DNA of 64,000 nucleotides from Ipomoea triloba (GCF_003576645.1 NC_044924.1:31008192-31072191); one strand, 5' to 3'; shown: positions 50,284 through 62,210, numbered from the stretch's first letter. Notes: generated by a model not told the origin, from the sequence alone. Numbers and translations: made by a program.

Positions 50284-50434
50284 AACCTTGTGGTCTAGTG
50301 GCACCCAGTGTTCCAGTTAACATTCCTATATAGATGATGGGAGTGGGTTTGAGTCTCAATGGAGGCAACTCTTGACTCGTTGTGCTTCAGTAGGTTGTGA
50401 AAGTAGCTATAACAGACACTACATTATCTCAAAA
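50284..50434 (+). mobile_element. tRNA-derived SINE (family 2), upstream of SKU5
   Basis: It begins CCTTGTGGTCTAGTGGCAC (A box), and the B-box-like GTGGGTTTGAGTCTCAATGG follows at about 50344. The 3' part GTGCTTCAGTAGGTTG is shared with the copy at 54878. No clear target duplication was found. Confidence 0.7.
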
Positions 50435-50907
50435 TATTGAGTTTAGAATTCGATAGTTCTATTTGATACTTTAGATTCTTCATTAACTTTTGTGAAAAAT
50501 TATTGTCTTTGGTCAAACTCTTCCCCCAACATATTAATCTATATCATAATGTTCATGTGAATTGTTATTTTAGCAAGTAGCAACTAATCTTACGGTTCTT
50601 AATGATTTGTCATGCATTTAATTGTGAGTTGTAATGTTCAATGATTTTATGGGTCATTTTTAAACCGGCAAAAGCTTAAACAAAGATCCCTTCAACTCTT
50701 CAAGCTAAGGCTCCACTGGAAGCAGACGCATATTAGTATTACACTTTCTGTCCCCCTCTACTGTGCTTTTTGTTCCTCCCTCCATCTTTCCATTTCCTTT
50801 CCCCCTCCTGTCTATAATGTAAGAAAAAAAAAAGTGTAAATTTTCTTGTTTTTTCTGGCTTGTAACTTTGCACTTTGAGCTTCCAAGTTCCAATCAAGGT
50901 TTCAAGA

Positions 50908-53900
50908 ATGGCCTCTACTCTGTCAATGCTGCTCTGCATTTCTGTGTTGCTGCTGGGGTTGTGTTCAGCTGAAGATCCATTTGCTTTCTATGACTTTGAG
51001 GTCTCCTACATTACTGCTTCTCCTCTTGGTGTGGAACAACAGGTGTGTTTTCCAGATCTCTCTTTTAATTTACTCCATACCCTTTTGCACAATTGGTTCT
51101 TTCAGTGTGTATGTGTGTTTATACTGCTGCTTCCAGTATTGGGTTGGTTTCAAGATTTCTGATTTTGGAGTGCTGGGTTTTTAGATCTGTGAAAATTGGT
51201 GTTAAAGTTTTGAACTTTGAGATTATGCTTTAGTTTTGGTTTGAGAAATTGTGTGTAAATGAAGTACTGGTAATGAGGTTTCTGGGTTTTACTGTTTCTT
51301 GAACTGCAGGTTATTGCTGTTAATGGGAAATTTCCAGGGCCTGTTATCAATGTAACTACTAACTACAATGTTGTTGTTAATGTAAGGAACAAATTGGATG
51401 AAGAACTACTCATGCACTGGTAGGATTTTCATAATTTTTTTTTTTGGGTTTTAAGGTTTGTTCCCTAATGTAAATGGTTTTGTCAAAATTGACAGGTCTG
51501 GTGTTCAGCAGAGGAAGAGTTCTTGGCAAGATGGGGTGTTGGGTACAAACTGTCCAATACCTGCAAAGTGGAACTGGACTTATCAGTTTCAGGTGAAAGA
51601 CCAGATTGGGAGTTTCTTTTACTTCCCTTCCCTCAATTTTCAGAGAGCAGCAGGAGGCTATGGTGGATTTACAATCAATAACAGGGTTATAATTCCGATT
51701 CCTTTCGATACCCCAGACGGGGATATCACAATCATGATTGGAGATTGGTACACCCGAAACCACACGGTTAGTCTGATCTCTTTGTCTGAAATCTTTGTTG
51801 AAGTTAGAATGGTTAACAATTGTTTCACGGATATATGGTTTCTTGTTCCTTCCACTGTAGGCTCTGAGGAAAACTCTTGAAGACGGGAAAGAACTGGGAA
51901 TGCCCGACGGTGTTCTCATTAATGGGAAAGGGCCTTACAGATACAATAACTCTCTCGTCCCTGATGGTATTGACTACGAAACCATTACAGTCCACCCGGG
52001 TGAGTTGCATTGCCTGCATTATTGCAATAACTCCTAGATTGATCCAATGTTTTTAAGAATGTCATTTGAGACAATATAGTTCTAATGATTTCATTCAATG
52101 TGTACAGTAATTCGTTTTCCTTGTTATGAGACTTCGATTATTACTGTCTGCAGGAAAGACTTACAGGATTCGTGTCAGCAACGTTGGGATATCGACGAGT
52201 TTGAACTTCAGAATTCAGAGTCACAACCTGCTTCTAGCGGAGTCAGAGGGGTCATACACAGTGCAACAGAACTATACTAGCTTAGATATTCATGTCGGGC
52301 AATCATACTCGTTTTTGCTAACCACAGATCAGAATGCGAGTTCTGATTATTATATTGTTGCGAGCGCTAGGTTTGAGAACGAAACTTTATGGCAAAGGGT
52401 CACCGGGGTTGCCATCTTGAAATACACAAATTCAAAGGGGAAAGCACACGGTCCCCTCCCAGATCCACCAAATGATGAGTATGATAAAACCTTTTCCATG
52501 AACCAGGCCAGGTCTATAAGGTCCGTTTCTTCTGTAAAGATACCGAACCAGAAAAGGCAGAAATTAAATACAAGAATGTTCTTTCTGTTTCATTAGTAGT
52601 CATAAAGCTCTTCACTTTTTCTTTTTCGCTCTCTGGGTTTTTCGATTAATGATTGTTTGTGCTGGGCTAATGAATTTCCAGGTGGAATGTGACTGCGAGT
52701 GGGGCTCGTCCAAACCCTCAAGGCTCTTTCAGATATGGTTCGATCAATGTGACAGAGTTGTACGTTCTAAGGAACAAGCCACCAATTAAGATCGATGGGA
52801 AACAACGCACCACTCTTAACGAGATTTCGTTTTCTAATCCCAAGACTCCAATCAGGCTCGCAGACCAATTCAAGTTGAAGGGGGTGTATAAGCTCGATTT
52901 TCCCACTAAGCCACTTACAGAATCACCTAAGATGGGCACTTCAGTCATAAATGGTACCTATAGGGGATTTATGGAAATAATTTTGCAGAATAATCACACA
53001 AAGGTGCAAACCTATCACTTGAGTGGATACGCCTTTTTTGTGGTTGGGTATGATATTACTCTCACATTCTGTTCATTATACATAAGCCTTAAAAAGTTGT
53101 TTTTTTCCAAACAATCCTAACTCCTGCTAATCAATAATTCGCAGGATGGATTATGGCGAGTGGACAGAAAATAGCAGAGGCACTTACAACAAGTGGGATG
53201 GAATTGCTCGCTCCACTATACAGGTAAATTAGGAAATTCTCCTCAGTTATTATTCTTTCATGACTTTTCAGTCTGCCACCACAGAAAGTGAACCAGTTTA
53301 ACAGGACTAGTCTGTAATCGAAGCTGGTCCCTTCTTATTGCATTATAGTACTTCAAGAATAGCGTGTTAAATATATGTTTTACCATGGAATTTCAACGTT
53401 TTCTTGTGGACAATATATTCTTCTGCAACGTTCATGGCAACTACATTGATATTGGGATCACAAGATTTCGTTTGTAAATACATAAAATTATGCAATTTTA
53501 AAGTGTTCCAACTCGATGTGTGTTGTTCAGGTTTACCCGGGGGCCTGGACAGCAATCTTGATCTCTCTTGACAATGTTGGAATATGGAACCTGAGAACAG
53601 AAAACCTCGACTCCTGGTACCGTGGTCAAGAAACATACATCAGGGTTGTGAATCCCGAGGCTACTAACAAGACTGAGTTGCCAATGCCAGACAACACCCT
53701 CTTCTGTGGTGCCCTTCAAAAAATGCAGAAGTATGTACCTGAAGTTCTGAACCCTCTATCCATTTTGCCATGTGATTATCGATTTTTTTTGTGTGTGTGC
53801 ATATCATTTACTTTGTTCTTCTTCTTCTTAGGCCTCAAGACGTAACATCTCTGGCAACATCCATTAAGGGAAACACGTCGAAGCTGAGTTTCACTGTGCT

Positions 53901-53937
53901 GCTGCTGCTGCTGATATCTGCAATGCTTTCTGTATGA
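50908..53937 (+). CDS. SKU5: SKU5 orthologue: GPI-anchored multicopper-oxidase-like cell-wall protein
   Basis: Nine exons join in phase: 50908-51042, 51310-51419, 51496-51766, 51861-51999, 52154-52520, 52682-53047, 53145-53223, 53531-53730 and 53832-53937, giving 590 residues. It begins with a signal peptide (about 1-21, cleaved near CSA|ED), then FYDFEVSYITASPLG. Family blocks follow: GKFPGPVINVTTN, SSWQDGVLGTNCPIP, IGSFFYFPSL, GKGPYRYNNSL, LDIHVGQSYSFLL, ARSIRWNV, and GEWTENSRGTYNKWDG. The C-terminus is a hydrophobic tail (FTVLLLLLISAML) after a small-residue stretch, as in GPI-anchored SKU5. Three cupredoxin domains are expected, but the His copper ligands of laccases are missing (HWSG instead of HWHG), so oxidase activity is unlikely. 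SKU5 works at the plasma membrane and wall in directional growth and root cell expansion. Assignment to SKU5 itself, rather than another SKS member, rests on near-complete block conservation and the tail. Confidence 0.95.
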
Positions 53938-54877
53938 GGATCTGTGGCTGGAAGATGGATGTAGGAGGAGAATTGTAGTCTTGTTGATATGAAACATTTA
54001 TCACTTCTGTTTTTTGTATTTAATTTTTCATGTTTTATGGTTGTATCAATTGTCTCAACGATCCTTATTTATTTAATTCCATTCTTTTATTGTATCCTTG
54101 CTTTGCACAAGATCAATTCTCTGTATTTTTTTTTTTCGGTGACAAGGAAAACCGTGCAATAGTCTAGCTCAAATGGAATTGTTTACATTATAAATTAGGA
54201 TCTTAACAATTTAGGATCTTTCAAAAAATAATAATAATAATAATAATACAAAGTCAAAACTTGATATACACAAAGTATGAGTGAAAACTATAAATTAGTT
54301 ACCACTTGGGACTTTTGGATGGTTATTTTAGTACTAAGTTTGACAACGAGTGTAAAATAAACTTACTTTCCGAGTTGCATAGAGATTAGAGAGCAAACAT
54401 TGCTTGCAATATCATTCCTCTTGAGTAAACAGTTTCTGATACAATTGGCAAATACGGAGTACTATTTTGTAATTGTTGATTCTAGTTAAACTAAAAAAAA
54501 TTTAAACAGTGCATAAATTCTAAATTAGGATTTGTAAGAGTACAAAGTCAAAACTTGACTCACACAAAGTATGATATGCAAATTATAAATTAGTTATCGG
54601 CTTATCGCTTGGGACTTGGATAGTCATTACCAATTCCGGCTAAAAGTATACAATAAATTTATGTTGTAAATTGCATTGGGTGCAAATGCTCCTTGCAATT
54701 GTCTTCCTCAAGTAAGTAGCTTATGAGTTCTGATCTAATTAGCAAACGCTACTTTGTAACCGTAACATTGATTTGGATTAAATTAAAAAATTCCAAACAA
54801 TACATATATAATAGTGCAAAGTTTAAACTTGATAGACACAAAATACGATGTGCAAACAATAAAATAGTAACAACTTG
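53938..54877. other. 3' flank of SKU5 and AT-rich spacer
   Basis: The first 120 bp are probable 3' untranslated sequence. After that, two diverged copies of a block with ACAAAGTCAAAACTTGA at 54248 and 54541 suggest an old segmental duplication of about 290 bp. Confidence 0.5.
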
Positions 54878-55050
54878 CCAAAGACCTTGTGGTCTAGTGG
54901 CATCCGGTGTCCCGATTAACACTCCCACATAGATGATGAGAGTGGGTTTGAGCCTCAATGGGGGCAACTGTTAACTCTTTGTGCTTCAGTAGGTTGAGAA
55001 AGTAACTATGAACAGATACTACATTGTAAGAGAGTCAGTAGTACTAAAAA
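54878..55050 (+). mobile_element. tRNA-derived SINE (family 2) with intact target duplication
   Basis: The body starts CCAAAGACCTTGTGGTCTAG and carries the B-box-like GTGGGTTTGAGCCTCAATGG. It is flanked by AAAATAGTAACAACTTG (54861-54877) and AAAATAGTAACCACTTG (55051-55067), which agree at 16 of 17 positions. It ends in a short A-tract. The A-box region TGGTCTAGTGGCA resembles that of the tRNA-Gly in this window. Confidence 0.85.
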
Positions 55051-55239
55051 AAAATAGTAACCACTTGAGATTTGAATAGTCATTACCCAATCATGTTAAA
55101 AGTCTACGATACGTTTATCTTCCAAGTTGCAGCAAACACTCCATCCAATTGTCTTCCTCGAGACCTCGAATAAGCAACCCTTAATCTAATTGATAAATAC
55201 TATCTCATACTTATGATTTTGGTTAAATTTGAAAAGTTC

Positions 55240-55465
55240 AAATGAAGGGGTAAAATTGTCTGTTCACATATTTAGTGTATTATTACTCATATTTCTCCTA
55301 TCCTATACGTTGTATATATAAATATAATCTCAGTCGTAATCTCAATCGAAGCCATATAATCTCATTCGATGTCTCTTCGACTGATATTATATTCATATAT
55401 ATATAGCGTATAGGACATAAGAAATATGAGTATACAAGTGAACGGACAATTTTACCCCTTCATTT
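55240..55465. mobile_element. Fold-back element
   Basis: AAATGAAGGGGTAAAATTGT on the left is matched by the identical sequence on the minus strand at the right end. The arms continue with TACTCATATTTCTCCTATCC and TACTCATATTTCTTATGTCC. The element is non-coding and could form a hairpin of about 90 bp. Confidence 0.75.
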
Positions 55466-56984
55466 GACGTCAATTTAACCAAAATTTGACTAAATGACCA
55501 ACATTGGAAAGAATTTGAAAGTCAAGGGACCTAAATTGTCCAAATTAAAAGTCGGGGACTAATTTTGAAAAATCAGCATAGTCGGAGGAAAAATGATCGT
55601 TAGTGTTGCATTTTTTATCCTTTCATGCTCACTTTTTGTCTTTAAGTTATACTAAAATTGTAAATTTCATCCCTAATGTTTTATTAGTAAAGGGACAAAA
55701 AGTACAACATCAATGATAACTTAGAGACGAAAAATGAGTATGACCAATACTTAAAGCACAATTATCATATAACCTAAAGACGGAAAGTGCAATTTTCTCT
55801 TTCTATTAATATTATTTGAAGCCTTCTATCATTTGATTAAATGGATGCTTAAACTTGGACCCCTTTTCTAGCATAATTATACTTAAGACCACTATAATTT
55901 CATTAATTACATTTAAGATGCATATATTGACAAATAACACCAAATGATTATACGGAGTATTAATTTTTATCTTTAATTAAATTTGCAATCTACCTCTTAG
56001 CTTCTTTCTAATTTTGGAAAATGATATTATAGGTGAGATAAAAATATATTTAACAACCTTAACAACATGTTTGATTTGTAAAATAAATAAGAAATGATGA
56101 AATAGAATTCTCCAATATTACTAAATTTTATTGTTTAATTTAAGCTGTCAAATTTGTAAATTTAATATTTTTGAGAATTTAGATTATCTAAAATTTTGAG
56201 AGAATGAAATTTTTTTTAAAAAATGTCATAAATAACTTAAAAATCATCTATTATAATCTCATATATCCCAAAACCAAATCCAAATGAGAGCACCTAACAT
56301 CTTAAGTATCTAATCTTCTTGGGAGAAGAAGATTAGATACTTTCTATTGCACTAAAAATTATACAAGGTAACAAACATGTAAATTTATTTTATTATATTT
56401 GTATACCTAACTAGATAATTGGACAAGGTAATGGATTCGACCCATAATACTCTTGATCTAACTCAAAAGAGTCAAAGAAATTAACACAGTCAAATAGTAA
56501 AGAGTCGAGTAAAGAGTAGGTGGAACGGTGCACTAAACACAAAGTCAATGGCACTTAAAGTAGAACCAATTCACTTATTAGAAGCTTGCCTCATTAAAGG
56601 AGCAACTATTATGAAAGGACCAGACACTTAATGAAAATAGCATTGTCGTTACTATATATATCTATTATAGGCTTTGTTATACTGTACCTAAAGTTGTTAT
56701 ATTCACTAGTATAAATAATAGACTCCTGTGGACACACTAAAAAACTTGTACTCAAAACTATCCATTTACCCTAATTCATTGTGATGGCTTGTTGTTTGCC
56801 CTCAGTTCATTGTACTCATAACTAATATCCCAATAAATATGGAGTATTATGGTCAATAGCAATTAATGCTATGTTTGAATAATAAAGGGGCTTAAATGAA
56901 ATAATCCCTTTGAAAAGTACTGAAATTGCTGACTTTTGAGAATCCGTACACTAGCGTACTTCGATACTCTTCTTTCTTCACCAC
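55466..56984. other. AT-rich intergenic DNA upstream of the SAUR gene
   Basis: No gene-like frame is visible. A short inverted repeat (TAAGTATCTAATCTTCTT / AAGAAGATTAGATACTT) at about 56304-56342 is a perfect-looking hairpin. Confidence 0.5.
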
Positions 56985-56991
56985 TATAAAT
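56985..56991 (+). promoter_or_regulatory. Likely TATA box of the SAUR gene
   Basis: TATAAAT lies 61 bp before the SAUR start codon, implying a very short leader. Confidence 0.55.
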
Positions 56992-57035
56992 TTCAACATT
57001 TCTTCGTGTTTTTGAATTCTGATTCTGAGCTGTAA

Positions 57036-57230
57036 ATGCGTGAACATGAGGAGAATGAAAGGAATCAGGCTTGGCCGGAGGCTGGTGAGAGTTTTCCGGC
57101 GGCTGAAACCTCCCAGCTCCGTGGCCGGAGCGCTATCGAAGCTGGGGCGTTTGATGAAGCAAGGTGCGTTATGCATGCGATTAAAGAGAGGCGATCCGGG
57201 TTATATCCGGGTTGGACAGGACCCGGTTGA
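57036..57230 (+). promoter_or_regulatory. Overlapping upstream open reading frame of the SAUR gene
   Basis: The ATG at 57036 opens a 64-codon frame that passes over the main start at 57046. Its context is weak (T at -3), while the main ATG has A at -3. Leaky scanning would permit translation of the SAUR protein, so the upstream frame may dampen it. Confidence 0.4.
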
Positions 57231-57477
57231 GTCGCAAAAGGTTAGCGTGCCGAAGGGACAGCTGGCGGTGTACGTGGGAGAGCGGGAGGATTTGGCGCGC
57301 AGAGTGACGGTACCGGTGATACACTTCAACCACCCGCTGTTCGCGAATTTGTTGAGGGAGGCGGAGACGGTTTTCGGGTTCGATCACGCCGGCGGTATCC
57401 AGATTCCGTGTCGGATATCCGAGTTTGAGAGCGTGCAAGTGGCAATCAAAAATCGCCGCCGCCGGTCGCGGTGGTGA
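57046..57477 (+). CDS. SAUR-family auxin-responsive protein
   Basis: Intronless, 143 residues, like most SAUR genes. The Arg/Lys-rich N-terminal half (MRRMKGIRLGRRLVRVFRRL) is followed by the SAUR core. The core runs PKGQLAVYVG at about residues 69-78, VTVPVIHFNHPLFANLL, and ends EAETVFGFDHAGGIQIPC. The C-terminus is an unusual basic tail, RRRRSRW. SAUR proteins are small, short-lived, auxin-induced regulators of cell expansion that act partly by inhibiting PP2C-D phosphatases; this member belongs to the group with long N-terminal extensions. The start is the ATG at 57046. Another ATG at 57036 in a different frame precedes it and overlaps. The downstream element common in SAUR 3' ends was not identified. 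Confidence 0.9.
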   Translation: MRRMKGIRLGRRLVRVFRRLKPPSSVAGALSKLGRLMKQGALCMRLKRGDPGYIRVGQDPVESQKVSVPKGQLAVYVGEREDLARRVTVPVIHFNHPLFANLLREAETVFGFDHAGGIQIPCRISEFESVQVAIKNRRRRSRW

Positions 57478-57799
57478 AGACTGACACGTAAGGCGGAGAT
57501 TGCTTTGATTAATGAATTAGTACTGTCTCGTTGGCCCCAGAAAAGGCGGGAAACGATCTTATTTTATTTGTGTGTTTTTTTTTTCCGGATCCTTTTGTTT
57601 TAAGGATCCGAATTGTATATTGACCCATAGTACTAATTTTGGTACACTATATTTGTAAATGGTTTAGTCATTCCTGCAAATTAAAATTTTTTGTGGATCC
57701 TAAGAAAGGGGCATGCTGGACATGTAAAAATGTCTTCTATTTTTCAACTTTTTTTTTTTTTTTAATTTTCTTGTTCTCTCCTTTTTCTCTCTCCTAATT

Positions 57800-58082
57800 A
57801 GCCTACAAAAAATCACTACAATTGAGGTTGTTCTTAGAACATTCACAACAATGCACTTTGCATGGTTTTTTCAGACAAAACAAGATTTGTTTGTAGGAGA
57901 AAAAAAAAACATCCGGAATAACACGTTTAAGCACACTTTGCACCCCCGGTTGGCGGCCACTCTGAGTAGTAGATGTTGCTTTGCCTTTTTTAGTCAAATT
58001 CTTTTTCTCTTCCATTATTTTCTCACATACATGACTACCTAAAAAATTGTGTAAAAACTCAAGAAATGCGGATGCTCTTATT
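57800..58082. mobile_element. MITE with GC-rich core (copy E)
   Basis: The left part reads GTTCTTAGAACATTCACAAC. The right end on the minus strand reads TAAGAGCATCCGCATTTC, like copy B. The core (about 57938-57966) is GC-richer with CCCCCGGTTGGCGGCC. Ends approximate. Confidence 0.5.
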
Positions 58083-58139
58083 AAAGTTTAGGAGGATTGA
58101 GTCCCGTTGCCACTTGCCATTCTTAGTATATTTATTAGA

Positions 58140-58290
58140 TTCTTTATTTAGAGATAGCCCTCTCGTATCTTAACACTTCAATTTCAATTTCATTGAATTG
58201 TAATTCCCACTGAATTACAATTCTTTCCCCCCTAATTCCCTCCTCCCAACCAAACACCCTGTTATTACTCTATTCACGATGTTGAAATTC
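58140..58290. other. Truncated MITE-like sequence beyond the EF-G gene
   Basis: CCAACCAAACACCCTGTTATT and the hairpin GAATTGTAATTC...GAATTACAATTC resemble one end of a Tourist-type element. The opposite end was not found. Confidence 0.4.
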
Positions 58291-58472
58291 GAGATGTTAG
58301 TATTTAGGGGTTGAAGATTGCTATTCTATTCCACAGTATGTAAGAATACACGATGGAGCCTGGGGCATTTCATATTTGGTACAAAAAAGAATTGCCTTTT
58401 GGCAGAAGTGTGTAATGCACGCAATGAGTAAACACAAAATTACAGAGCAACATATGCTCAAAAATTTTGAGG

Positions 58473-61400
58473 TCAAGCAGAAACAGCTTCCTCTTTGGTT
58501 GCAAGTTGATTCTGGATGTGTTGTGGAACCACGTCGAATTTCGCCAATTGCATCGTGTATGATGCCCGACCTTTCGTCATCCCTCTCAAAGTACTCACAT
58601 ACTGGAACATTTCTGCTAGCGGGACCAGGGCGTCAACAACCTGCAGCGTTCACGAGATTCGTGAGCAGAAGTTCGTATGGAAGGCAAAGCAGCATATGAG
58701 ACCTCGGTTCATTAGTGTGCCACATATAATTGACATATGAAGAACTATAGTGTGGCAAGTCGTTTGAATCGAGTCAGATGAGTTCTAACGTTAGATTATC
58801 TACAATGGGGAGGGGGGTATTCGTGTTTTCGAGTGTTCTTTAAGCCTATTTGAAGTTCAAGAAAACCAAGTTGCAAGGAAACATAGAGCTATGAGAAGAT
58901 TACCTTGAGACCACCGGGTTTGTCTCCAAAGCTGTTGATCTGGCCTCTCCGTGAGTTGAGATCGCCAATAACATCCCCGAGATGCTCCTCTGGTGTGACG
59001 ACTTCAACCTTCATCACGGGTTCCAACAACCGAGGAGCAGCTTTCCTCATTCCTTCCCTAAAAGCGCCTCTTGCAGCCAACTGGAATGCTAGAACACTCG
59101 AGTCAACGTCGTGGTAGGAACCATCGACTAATGTTGCACGAACATCGACAACAGGAAAGCCTGCTAGCACTCCGTTGCTCATGCATTCTTCCAACCCCTT
59201 CATCACACCCGGGATGTATTCCTTCGGCACCGCACCTCCCTTGATTTCACTCTTGAATTCGTATCCACCACCGGCTTCCATGGGTTCAAACCTCACCGTG
59301 ATATCAGCAAACTGTCCTGATCCACCAGACTGTTTCTTGTGGGTATATTTCACTTCTGATAGTTTGGAAATGCTCTCCCGGTAATTAACTTGGGGCGCAC
59401 CTACATTGGCCTCCACCTGTTCATTGGGTAAACGTTGATGCCAAAGTTAAGTAAAATTTAATTTCACTTCAAGAAATAGAAGGGAAAAGGGAAACTGCAG
59501 AAACGAACCTTAAACTCCCTCTTGAGCCGATCAACAATAATCTCGAGATGTAATTCTCCCATTCCTTCAATGACTGTCTGATTAGTCTCTTCATCACGTG
59601 AGAAATGGAAGGATGGATCTTCCTGAGCAAGCTTGATCAACCCAGTCGCCATCTTGTCAATATCGGCTTTGGTCTTGGGCTCAATGGCAACCTTGATAAC
59701 AGGATCGGGGAAATCCATGCGCTCAAGCACAACAGCAGTATCAGGATCACACAATGTTTCTCCGGTAATTGTTTCTTTTAGGCCTGCAAGAGCAATGATG
59801 TCTCCAGTTAAGGCTGTTTTGATGTCTTCTCTGCTATTAGCGTGCATCTCAAGAAGTCTGCCGATCCTCTCTTTCCTGCCTTTGTTTGCATTTAATACAT
59901 AGGATCCCGCACTGAGCTTTCCCGAATATACTCTCACGAACGTGAGAGACCCGACAAAAGGATCACTCATGATCTTAAATGCCAGTCCAGTAAATGGTTC
60001 GTCGTCACTGGCAGCTCGTTCAATGATGACCTCTGGATTTTCAGGGTCAGACCCTTTCATTGGTGGCAAGTCAACAGGAGAAGGTAAATAATCCACAACA
60101 GCATCAAGCAGTGGCTGGACGCCTTTGTTCTTAAAAGCTGTACCGCACAACACGGGAACAAAACTGCCAGAAATAGTTCCCTTCCTAATCAAAGTTTTAA
60201 TGGTTGCCTCATCAGGTTCAACTCCTTCCAGGTATTTCTCCATCGCGTCATCGTCCTCCTCGACAATCGTCTCAATCATCAGTGCCCTATATTCTTCAGC
60301 TTGATCTTTAAGGTCAGCCGGGATGTCCTCGTACGCAAATTTAGCACCTAATTCTTCCCCAGACCAAACTATGGCTTTCATCTGCACAAGATCAACAACT
60401 CCTTTAAAGTTATCTTCTGCACCGATTGGGATTTGGATTACAAGCGGTTTTGCCCCCAAATTTGTTACAATCATGTCTCTGGTTCGGAAGAAATTTGCTC
60501 CAAGGCGATCCATTTTGTTAACAAAGCATATCCTAGGGACTCCATACTTATCTGCTTGTCTCCAAACAGTTTCTGATTGAGGTTCTACACCCGCAACACT
60601 GTCAAACAAGCATATGGCACCGTCCAAAACTCTGAGGGCCCGTTCTACTTCAAGTGTGAAGTCGACATGACCGGGCGTATCAATTATGTTAATCCGGTGC
60701 TTGTTCCAGAAAGTGGTAGTCGCAGCAGAAGTAATGGTAATCCCTCTCTCTTGCTCCTGTTCCATCCAGTCCATCGTTGCTGTCCCCTCGTGCACCTCGC
60801 CAATCTTGTAGTTTCTACCAGTGTAGTAAAGGATCCTTTCGGTTGTTGTCGTCTTCCCTGCATCAATATGAGCCATAATCCCAATGTTGCGATAGTCCTT
60901 CAATGGCACTGTTCTCTTTTCCTCTGTCAATAATAAACAGGAAGTTTACTAATCAATGTTATACGTATTACAAAACCGAAATAATTCTACTAGTGCAATG
61001 TCACAGTATAACACTCAATTGCAAGGTATAAGATAATGCCTGAAGGAGCAAAAATTATGTGAAAAGAATACACATGTCTGAGCTCATCTTTCATTTGACA
61101 GACAATACATTCAAGTAAATTTCAGATTGTAATATCTCACAATCTTTTACATTATACTCACTAGGAACCAACAAAAACATAAGAACAGAAAATTCCTAAA
61201 TCCATGTTTCTGCCATCCACTAAACAGCACTGCAATAGTCAATGCAATCAAATCATTTCTTCTTGGGGCAACCCAACCAAGTTGGTTGGACTATTGATTT
61301 TGTAACCACAAGGTTACAAATTCAAACTCCTAGCAAGAGCAACCTATTGGTTTGAACCTGTCTGAGCAACCTAGGCTGATTTACCTCCTTTTGGTTGCTG

Positions 61401-62137
61401 ACTAGGGTCATGGGGTTTTACACAATGAACACCATAGGTCATGGGGTTTTACACAATGAACACCATAGGTCACGGGATTTTACACAATGAACATAATCAG
61501 ATAGTGGCTATGGGTTTCCCCACTCAAAAAAATCATTTCTTAGTAACCGGAAAACTGAGTTATCAGCCTAGTTCCATAAAGAGAGGCTCTTGCACTAGCT
61601 AGCAGCATCACAAATCATTATTTTTATCAAGAATTATGCTTTATTCAAATAGCAAAAACCACAAAAAAGGGAACAAATAATCTTCATTTCTCTTAATATA
61701 GCCAACCCCATTCCCAATATTCATTTAAATTCAAGTATTTTCATGTTAGTCACACTCACACATAAACTTCAACTTTTTAGAGTAAAATCCCAAACAAGCA
61801 TGACTCAGACAAGAAAAAGGCACAATAATTAGAATTACAAGCATGGGTAGCAGAAAAGGGATAGTATACCATCAGCCGCCATGGCGAAGACGGAGAAACC
61901 ATTCTTTCTGCTGTGTTTACCCAAAGTGAGATTCCTGGGAGCAGCGGCGGAGCTAAGGCGGACGCTTCCGAAGAATTCAGAGGCGAGCGGCTGGCCTCTG
62001 GCGGCGGAGCAGCGGCGGCGCTGGTGCTGGGAAGGAATGGGGCGGGAAATGGGAGCTCTTGAGCGACGGAAGCTGCAGAGCGAAGAAGCAGTCGAAGACG
62101 ACGACGACGACATTCTTATCACCGATTCTGCCGCCAT
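58473..62137 (-). CDS. SCO1: Chloroplast elongation factor G
   Basis: Four exons on the minus strand join in phase: 62137-61870, 60923-59509, 59416-58904 and 58640-58473, giving 787 residues, the usual length for plastid EF-G. The factor is a GTPase that moves tRNAs and mRNA through the plastid ribosome. A Ser/Arg-rich transit peptide takes up the first 80 or so residues. The G domain shows AHIDAGKT (107-114), RGITI (149-153), DTPGH (171-175) and NKMD (225-228). Later blocks include [19 protein letters not shown], the domain IV sequence [12 protein letters not shown] with [11 protein letters not shown], and the C-terminal [15 protein letters not shown]. All are well conserved. The last exon ([15 protein letters not shown] to KEEAVSA) is separated from the rest by a 263-bp intron. 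Intron 1 (946 bp) contains a SINE. Arabidopsis SCO1 (SNOWY COTYLEDON 1) is the counterpart. Mitochondrial EF-G is excluded by the transit peptide and block detail. Confidence 0.96.
61262..61529 (+). mobile_element. tRNA-derived SINE (family 1) in EF-G intron 1, with target duplication and internal triplication
   Basis: The 12-bp repeat AAATCATTTCTT flanks the body at 61250-61261 and 61530-61541. The A-box-like region is AAGTTGGTTGGACTATTG and the B-box-like region GGTTACAAATTCAAACTCC. It continues with CCTAGGCTGATTTACCTCC as in the 10-kb copy. A 31-bp unit starting GGTCATGGGGTTTTACACAA is present three times (61406, 61437, 61468). Confidence 0.85.
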
Positions 62138-62210
62138 CTCTCTCTATTCTCTCTCGCAGTGGCGTGTATGTATATATATGTCTATCCTACTTCTTCTACT
62201 ACTGGCTTAG

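Noticed and set aside
50908..53937. Laccase or ascorbate oxidase as product
   Set aside because: The copper-binding His motifs are absent, and the block pattern and GPI-type tail match SKU5.
58376..58740. Plus-strand frames of 74-107 codons
   Set aside because: They are antisense to the last exon of EF-G, which on the minus strand reads perfectly as the EF-G C-terminus.
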